From the NCBI GenBank assembly GCA_026419785.1, contig JAODTK010000333.1, positions 620,001 to 684,000 of the forward strand: a DNA stretch of 64,000 bases. The letters run 5' to 3'. Below, one piece after another: positions 56,893-64,000 of the stretch (position 1 is its first letter; each line of letters opens with the position of its first letter). Under the pieces are notes generated by a model. That model saw only the letters and a program-made list of their open reading frames with translations, made no database searches and was not told where the DNA came from. This DNA is from Sclerodactyla briareus. Taxonomy: Eukaryota > Echinodermata > Holothuroidea > Dendrochirotida > Sclerodactylidae. The position numbers and the translations under genes are program-made.

Positions 56893-59800
56893 GGATCAAA
56901 GGTGCAGGGTGTCAGGTCTCCTAAATTGGCTCCAAGAACCCTAGCAACTGAAAGTGGGTGAGGATACTAGCAACATCCTAAAAAGGGGAAGACCTAGGGG
57001 AAGGTAAAACAATGATATTGGAGAAATAATAAAGTTAGTCTTGGGCTTCACCAGAGGACGAATTGGGTGGTCAGTCCCTACACAATGCGGGACACATAGG
57101 CCCCATAACAGGAACAAAGAAAGTGGCACCATTGGCCCAATTGAGTCTAAGGATAGTGTGTTGGCCAAGTGAAAATAGTCAGCTGCTAACCTGATTTTGA
57201 GAGAAAATTAGTGGTTTATGACTATGCAAGCGTGTGTACAATATGTTGGGCTTCTCCAAACTGGAGATATTTGCGAAAAAAAACCATAACAAATCTGAGG
57301 TACACAGGACTGCGCCCCACACCACTTTTTCAATTGCTGGACAACCCATGGGGGTTTGCACAGTTCTTCACAAAACAAAGTTGGACCAACATGTGAATAT
57401 GAGGAACTGGCAATGACTACAATTTATATCATCCAGCCTTTTGGGACCGTCATGATGAGTAATAGGCAAGGTCATCTGATGGTCTCTGAGGTCACCAAAG
57501 GTCAAAGTCTAAAAACATTGTAAATATGGTGAGCAAGAGAAGAATGAACTAAATGCTACATTCTGCCATAGCACTGTGTAGGGGACTACAGGGATAAAAT
57601 GCTGGCAAATTAACTGCACAGTGTATACACAGCCTGACAGCGGTGCAACAGCGCTCCTGTTGTGAGTGTGTGCGCTGTACAGAGGAGACTGGAGAACAAC
57701 TGGTGAAGGAAACTTTCATTTTCAATACAGCATGAAGGACCCTGGCCTCGGTGAGGAGATTCTCGCAGTGCGATTGCGCTAGCTTAGCTAGTGTGATAAA
57801 GAGGTGCTCACAGGGCAGTCATAAGTGAAATCCTTCCTCAAACAGATAATGGCGAATATCACATCTGGAGTGATATTCTTTTCATTTTGTTTATCAGTGA
57901 ATGACAGTGCAGCGGGCTGGCACCCCCAAACTTTTTGAAGCTCAGCTTCACTCACTAGCTCGATGGGATCGACTACCACAGAAGGAATCCATCCATCTGT
58001 CTGGAATAGATATATGGTAGTGAAGGACCCTTCTGGAAAATCACAGGGTTCAGGCGTTTTAGGTCAGCTTTCACTGAACAGGTCCAACAATGAAACGTGA
58101 AGCACTATTTTGCCTATGTTTCTGACCTATTCCTGACCAGCGAGACAAGTGGGCAAGAAAAATCATCCGCTATTACATGCCTCACAATTGTGATAGTATG
58201 AATTTTGCAACCAAAATAAATCATTTCATTGTCATGTTCTGGCTAAAATGCATAAAAAGGGTTTGGCCACCATAATTAAAAGCAAAGAAAAACTGGTTCC
58301 TGGGTGAGGTCTGAAAGTGTATTGAATGGTGACAATTTTCCCAAATTCATCCAACATTTTAATAGCTGCTGACAATGAGGTACATATGGGCACAAAAAAA
58401 AAAATTTTTTCAAAAACTAAAGGTTGTTTTGAGATTATCTGCTGTACCAAGGAATGTCACAAAAATATTTGAAGATTACATGGAAAATTCAATTGAAAAA
58501 CCCAACAATTTGGGCCCATATTTATTTTTAGTATGTAATCCAGAAAACAAGGAATACTGCCTAACTTTGTCATTACTAGGAAAATATATACTGTTAAACA
58601 GGCCGGAGTAACAAGCAGGTTATGTGTACACTCGTATAGCCAAGGTTTACTCAACATAATCTTCTTTTGAGTGGCTTATTACAAGGTCTGCGATGAGCTA
58701 CATATCAGTTGAATTAATGTTAGGTATTAAGTAATCATTAGAGGAATAAAGAAACTTACCAACCTTACTGTATGAAACTAAATCACAGAAGTTTTTCTTG
58801 AAAACCACTCCACACCTAGGCCTGTATACTGCTGCAAACAATATGCTGTCTTTATGCTACCCACTGCACTACACAAGGATGTACTGTACAATACAGCTCT
58901 CACTGCATGCACACATCTGTTGAAAAGTTCCAAAGCCTGTACCTTTATGCACAAAAAAAATGGCGTTCAAATGGTCAGATACAGGTCTGGCTTAGGTCAG
59001 TTTTGCAGGTCAGAACTAGGTCTTGTTTCCTCTGAGCAGGTTTAGGTCAGTTTTAGGTCTGCTAGGGGTATGATATTGGCGTTATGATTATACAGAACTG
59101 ACCACCAGCAGACCTGTTTCTGACCTCCAACAAACCTGTTGGCATACCTAATTCATGGATCTAAATTTCCAGAAGGGGAGGCTCACTCACTTCATTCTTG
59201 TTTATTCTGTGCTGACATTTTCAGTCGTCATAGACAAAACCCGAGGAACAGAAACCCACAAAGGCAAAAATAGGAAGCCACCGTCCATCTCTTGATAAGT
59301 AGTGAGTAAATGTGAAGAAGAAATCAAGATAATGTATCCTCGTTCACTTTGTCAGGTAATGACAGGGCTAAGCTGGTGACATTGAACCATTCCAACTGGA
59401 ACTCAGAGGGCGGCAGTCAAAACACGACACCAAACCCATCTCTGGAACAGATAATGGTAGCGACGGAGGAAACTATCAGCGTCTCTGGGGTCAACCTCTA
59501 GTTTCTGGCGATGCTTTGACTGAGAATCATGTGCTTGCTGTGAGGTTGTCTACGATAATGAAGAGCCTCCCGGGGGAAGACAACAAGAGCAGAATTAGCA
59601 CGTCTGATAAAACTGGAACCTCTGAAACAGACGTTTCAAGAAGCCTGTTACTCTAACCATTCCACCACAACGCTGTTATGCCAATCCTCAGAGACAAGAG
59701 TGACGTTTACACTGGTCAGCACAGCAGCAAGGAAAAAAGGTAGTAAAGGTGGCATATTTTTTGAGTCACCTGCATGAAGTGGGTAGTGTTGCAGTTGGAG

Positions 59801-60640
59801 GAGTTTTGGACGTGCATAATTATGGAAACTGTGGTCTGAAGGTAAATCAGGTGTATGGGCCTACTTTTCGTGGTCACCCAAAAGTGGAGTGTTGCCCTGT
59901 TTCCAGAGTAGTTTGAGTTCAATGCATGTTTCGTAAACATTCAGTGAAACTAGTCAACAACAACATATTGTGTTTTAGGTAAATACTAGGTAGATATTAA
60001 ATTAATATGAAATAGATTCTAGTGACCGATGAGGATGAAAAACATTCAGCCCAAGTGTGTGCAGGAAGCTACAAAAATATAGCATAGTAGTTTTTAGGGT
60101 CAATATGAATGCATACTCTCATTTGCCTTGCCGTGTTGGCCTCTTCTCCAAATCAGATTTTCCTACTGTAGTCAAGGCTGTTCCCTTACTATTTGAGATA
60201 TATTTGGTATAATACTTGCACAGAACACTGGTCCCCTCCATTTATTCATGATGTGACACCCAATTGGGTTTTTTTTTTTGGACATTAGATAGTCAATCCA
60301 TCTATCCTCTTGAGTGTGCAACCATTTTTATGCCCCCACCGCCCACCATCCACATATTTTACGTTCAGGGCCTCATCCGCCCACATTCACATATATTCTG
60401 ATGAAAGCTCTTGCCAGAATTATAACCCTGACTTAACAAACACTTCTTGATTGTTGTGTCATAATGTGGTACAAAGAGGAAAACTGTGACTAGGAGTCTA
60501 AAACAAGTTCTCTCCGAATGTTGTCACTTTGATGACCAACAACTAAATAATTGAGCCCTGATTACATTAAATGGGGGTGTGTCCCATACGTTGGGTAGAT
60601 TAGAGTTCTGCTCTGATTCAATTGGTCAGGGACATTGCAC
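56893..60640. other. Mostly unassigned region
   Basis: Weakly similar segments occur at about 57870-58030 and 59340-59480 (shared CTGGAAYAGATA..ATGGTAG and a preceding GACAGKGC block). At 58975-59140 AGGTCTG and AGGTCAG motifs occur in both orientations and could form an imperfect hairpin. No exon was supportable. Confidence 0.3.
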
Positions 60641-60649
60641 CCTTGAACA

Positions 60650-61070
60650 TGTGCATATAATGTTTTTGTGGTTTAACTTCTGTTGATCAACGTTCTGATC
60701 ACACAGCGTGCCTCTATTGTAATGAATGCGGACTTTTCACACAAAGCCAAGCCCATTCACAGTGGAAATGCGACCACAAACCTTCATGAAGCTGATGCGC
60801 AAGCAGCTGAAGATTATTCCTGTTTAAGATGATCCTAGTAAAGGACTTTGTGCAGGCACTGGGAAGTGTACCGTTCGTGGTATTACAGCCAAAGCATCAC
60901 CCTCCCCGCTTCCAGATAGGAGCCATGAGGCCTTTTTCCAGTCGGCTGGAATGACACGCACGCTCTAAGCAATCAACTAGAGCCCATGCAACAATGGAGG
61001 ATGTCTGCCACCAGATCAGATCATCTCTGAATGGATGCCATGAACCACTCTCCAACATAATACTGTTAGA
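60650..61070 (-). mobile_element. LINE fragment: reverse-transcriptase N-terminal region, broken
   Basis: On the minus strand, CLERACHSSRLEKGLMAP and IWKRGG run into a stop at 60897-60899; GLMAPIWKRGG is at plus-strand 60900-60932. The same frame continues beyond the stop with NGTLPSACTKSFTRIILNR (KSFTRIILNR at 60819-60848), then LLAHQLHE. This order (xPIWKxG, NYRGIxLL-like, KxFTRIILNR, LLxxQxxxxGF) is that of the first reverse-transcriptase motifs of RTE/I-like non-LTR retrotransposons (family knowledge). A later neighbouring frame gives KSAFITIEARCVIRTLI, matching the following KSTxDxIxxLR block. The stop and the shift make it a dead copy. Its motif style differs from the fragment at 20.2-20.8 kb, so at least two LINE lineages have been active. 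Confidence 0.8.
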
Positions 61071-61140
61071 ATCCCGGGTATACATTGAATTTATAGTACA
61101 GAAGCTGCTATAAAATCTCCATTTTGTTTTTTGTTCTCAG

Positions 61141-61218
61141 GCGGCACTGGACAAGAAGAGAAGTCTGATCCTGGACTTGAATCAAAGTGACACTGTCAAT
61201 GTTTCTCTCACATGTTGA
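61141..61218 (+). CDS. Candidate terminal coding exon
   Basis: A strong acceptor, a T-rich tract ending TTTTTTGTTCTCAG at 61127-61140, is followed by an open frame of 25 codons: AALDKKRSLILDLNQSDTV then NVSLTC, ending in TGA at 61216-61218. The peptide starts like a helical coiled-coil tail. It could be the last coding exon of a plus-strand gene, perhaps the same one as the coiled-coil remnants at 37-44 kb, but nothing in the sequence proves the link. An AAATAAAA motif near 62453 could be the distal polyadenylation signal. The protein is not recognised, and the short length keeps confidence modest. Confidence 0.35.
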   Translation, partial: AALDKKRSLILDLNQSDTVNVSLTC

Positions 61219-62159
61219 GCTACATATCAGTCAGTTAGTCAGCGAGGAGACAGTCCAGGACACATCTGAGAGTGGTATCGTCATTGATGGGATAGCCATC
61301 TTGATGATGATATCATCCAAACTGCATGTTGTGCAAGGATAATGATGACGAGTTCAAGGTGATCCTCTTAATGTTACATGCTGCAGTTGAGGTGGTAACA
61401 TCATGACAATGCATGTTGACTGTGTGTCATTCTTGTTCCATATGAATAATTTGAGCATATTGTCATTCAACGGGAAATGATGATCTGTTATGAAAGTTGA
61501 GTAGATATCATGTCATCATCTTGCTGTGTCTTGTTGATGTGATTCATAGCTTATGCAGTTGCATGGAGGATAGTGAAACATATCATTACCCCAAAATGAT
61601 CAGGAAAGCAACCTTTTCCTAAAACAATCCATTTGCTCTTGGTAATTTCGCATTCGGTCCAAAGAATGTTGGATTTGGACTCGTCACAAAAGAATATCAT
61701 GCAGCCTTTGTTATCACCAGTATAATGAAGAGTGGAAACATCAGCAAGATGGAAGTTCCTATTTTGCAGCTCCCCCGGCCTAATTCCTTTTTACAACATT
61801 TCTTGAAAAAAATGTGTCTCAACGACACTTATTATGTTGTCACATTCCACTTGAAAATTTGGCAATTCCGAACTCAAAATATTTACGAAGGCAAATTTGG
61901 GAGCAAGGAACAATGGGCAGTCGATTGACTCCTGTTGTAGATAGGCTGAGCTAATTTTCATTAAAAAAATTATAATACTATAACCAGGGGAAAAAAGTGA
62001 ATAACAGCATTCGATTGAAAAGAGCCACATAACTACTACCCATCAGTATCTACGAATGAAGTGGTTTCCATTCACTTTTAGTATTATTGAGGATACAAAT
62101 CTAAGCTGAGGTTGGGGGATTACATCACCATGAACAGATTGTCCGGTCTTCGAAACAAA
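61219..62159. other. Unassigned region, possible 3' untranslated sequence
   Basis: No coding signal was seen. If 61141-61218 is a real terminal exon, this would be its 3' untranslated region or downstream DNA. Confidence 0.25.
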
Positions 62160-62446
62160 GCGATGTCTCATCTACACAGTTGGAGATGTACTTGGAGCTC
62201 AACAAGATGCAGAGTACTTCCCTCCAGAGGATCTACAAAGGTTTGTGAACCAGTATCTTCCCTCAACCGCTTGTAGACACAGATCCCGAACCAATGAGGG
62301 CGTTTCAGTACTGGTTTTTGTAGCAATACAGTTAGAGATGTCCTTGGATCAACAAAGATTCAGGGTACTTCCTACCTGCGGAATTTGCAAATTTTGGTTT
62401 TTTGTTTTGTTTTTTTTTGTGTTTTTAAGGTTTGGTTGATAAAAAG

Positions 62447-62460
62447 TATTCTTAAATAAA
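62447..62460 (+). terminator. Possible polyadenylation signal
   Basis: CTTAAATAAAAGTT contains AATAAA on the plus strand, about 1.2 kb after the candidate terminal exon. It also falls where the tandem repeat is interrupted, so it may be incidental. Confidence 0.2.
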
Positions 62461-62719
62461 AGTTGTAGGAAATACAAGATTCTAAAAAATGAGGGGAAGT
62501 CTTCATTTAAAGTGTTTTGTAGAAATTAAGTTAGAAATGTAATTGTTTAGAAGGGGTAAAAAAAGATTAAGCATTTCTATCTTTTTTTTTTTTTTTTATG
62601 ATGTAATGAGGAATTAAAACAACAAGGTGAGTTTCAGAGAAGCAGAATGAGGATAGAAAAAACCTCACCCAATAGCTATTATGAGAATGGATGCGCACTA
62701 GTCTAGAAAAAATTTATCA

Positions 62720-62770
62720 CCCCCCCCCCCCCCAACCCCCCCCTACCCCCCCCCCCCTCCCCCCCCCACC
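62720..62770. repeat. C-rich low-complexity tract
   Basis: About 50 bases of C with a few A and T. It is similar in kind to 52419-52448 and 53597-53631, and length errors are likely. Confidence 0.9.
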
Positions 62771-63750
62771 AACAGATCTGAGGGAAAGCTATTGGGTGTT
62801 TTTGCTTAGCCCCCTGTCCCCCATCCCTACATTTCTTGTAGCAAGATAGATATATTATGTCATTCCCCCGCGACGCCCCCCCCACAAAGAGTCACTTTTT
62901 TCTTACCTGAGAAATCACAACAAAGGTTTGTCCGACCTGATACCCGCTTACTTCCTGGACGGCTTTTGGACACTTATCTCCACCAACGAGGGTAGTTTCT
63001 TCTGAGTGTCATTACCTTCCATTAAAAGGCAATACAGTTAGAGATGGTCAATTTGGCTCAACAAGATTCGCATACTTCCTTTACCTGAGGTGAGTTCGAC
63101 AGGTTTGTTGATACCATTATTCTTCCTGACGGCTTTTGACACATATCTCTACCACCGAGGGCAGTTGCTGATTGTCATTACACTTCCTTTGTAGCAAGAT
63201 AGATATGTTAATGTCATGGGGCTCAACAAAGAGTCACTTTTCTTCTTACCTGAGGAATCCACAAAGGTGTGTGGATACCAGTATTTTCCTGGACGGTCGT
63301 GACAATATCTCGACCAATGAGGGGAGTTTATGAGGTGTCAGTCATTCCTTTAAAGACAATACAGTTAGAGATGCCATTGAAGCTCAACAAAGAGTTGACT
63401 GTTTACCTGAGAATCCAATTAGTTGTGGATACCAATATTCTTCGGAAGGGCCTCGTAGACACATTTTTTTTTCATTTTTCCTCACCAATGAGGGCAGTTT
63501 ATGAGTGCCATCGCACCCATTTATAGCACAAAAAAAAAAAAATACGCAATACGGTTTAGCAATGTTATCATGTCCATCATCTTCTTTGTCTTGTTGTTTG
63601 AAATGGTTGGTGGATAGAATTATTTCTTCCTTGCTGGAACTCATGCTGCACCATTTGGCAATTATGGGTGCTATTACCCCCCTTATAAACTACAGTTGGA
63701 GGTGTCCTTGGAGCCAACAGGATTCAACGCACCGCTTACCTGAATAAGAT

Positions 63751-64000
63751 AGTTATATTTAAAAAATTGCAAATTTCTATATAGCGGCGTCACACTCCAC
63801 AATATTACCTCTGGTTATAGGTATAGCTCACCATTCACACATAGGTCAATTGGAGATGATCAATTCAGTGTAATGACGCAGGACCTCACAGGCAGCAGTT
63901 AGAACCTGGGTAGAGGCAAGACAAGCGAGATGACGTGCTAGGTCTGCAGACACACCGTAGCGGCCAACGTCCAATCTGCTACGCAGTAAAAAACAGGACT
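63751..64000. other. Window end, unassigned
   Basis: Nothing recognised. Confidence 0.3.

Larger units (their letters stand above)
62160..63750 (+). repeat. Tandem repeat, unit about 165 bp, interrupted
   Basis: The block GCAATACAGTTAGAGATG, CATTGGAGCTCAACAAAGA, TACTTCCTTACCTGAGGAAT and CCACAAAGGTTTGTGGATAC recurs. Its GAGATG core lies near 62182, 62335, 63040, 63205, 63368 and 63700; steps are 153-166 bp, or two units. About 500 bp of other sequence, including a C-rich tract at 62720-62770, splits the array at about 62400-62890. Small indels are frequent. No coding signal. Confidence 0.75.

Overview
The window looks like nuclear DNA of a metazoan, most likely a marine invertebrate. This rests on intron-like splice signals, tRNA-derived SINEs, fragments of two non-LTR retrotransposons, hAT-like and other TIR elements, Helentron-like repeats and abundant satellites and microsatellites. 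I cannot fix the phylum from the sequence. There is no operon structure, no ribosome-binding-site pattern, no long open frame and no CRISPR. No complete protein-coding gene can be supported; almost all open frames are short chance frames in repeats.

Layout. 1-4433 is apparently single-copy and keeps its CpG. 4434-7215 holds a 1.87-kb hAT-like element and a 0.52-kb MITE. 7216-9340 is unassigned. 9340-14090 is a roughly 225-bp tandem repeat, split by a MITE, a Helentron-like element and a SINE; its right part carries a near-perfect 63-nt hairpin. 14203-18000 has hexanucleotide repeats, a CA microsatellite and one candidate exon. 18890-28450 holds three large Helentron-like family A copies, with a LINE fragment and a TIR element nested inside two of them. 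28500-36100 has family C repeats, the first copy of a duplicated module and family B copy B1. 36119-45700 has family B copy B2, duplicated coiled-coil exon remnants and the second module copy. 46020-49345 is a satellite array of about 20 units of about 167 bp. 49380-55023 is mostly unassigned, with family B copy B3. 55024-56892 is the second, better-delimited hAT-like copy. 56893-64000 is mostly unassigned, with a second LINE reverse-transcriptase fragment, one plausible terminal coding exon and a roughly 165-bp tandem repeat at the right end.

How it fits together. The host-gene signal is a set of plus-strand coiled-coil exon remnants (37.45, 40.98 and 43.97 kb) and a plausible last exon at 61.14 kb. 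They could belong to one large gene with repeat-filled introns or to decayed duplicates; several carry frame breaks. Everything else is a record of nested transposition and local duplication. Repeat copies differ by many small insertions and deletions, so some breaks may be assembly or read errors. I found no new multi-gene system. The most unusual items are the Helentron-like families with internal higher-order tandem repeats, the satellite that appears to have grown from a dispersed repeat monomer, the 63-nt hairpin, and the repeat-borne nuclear-receptor-type half-sites.
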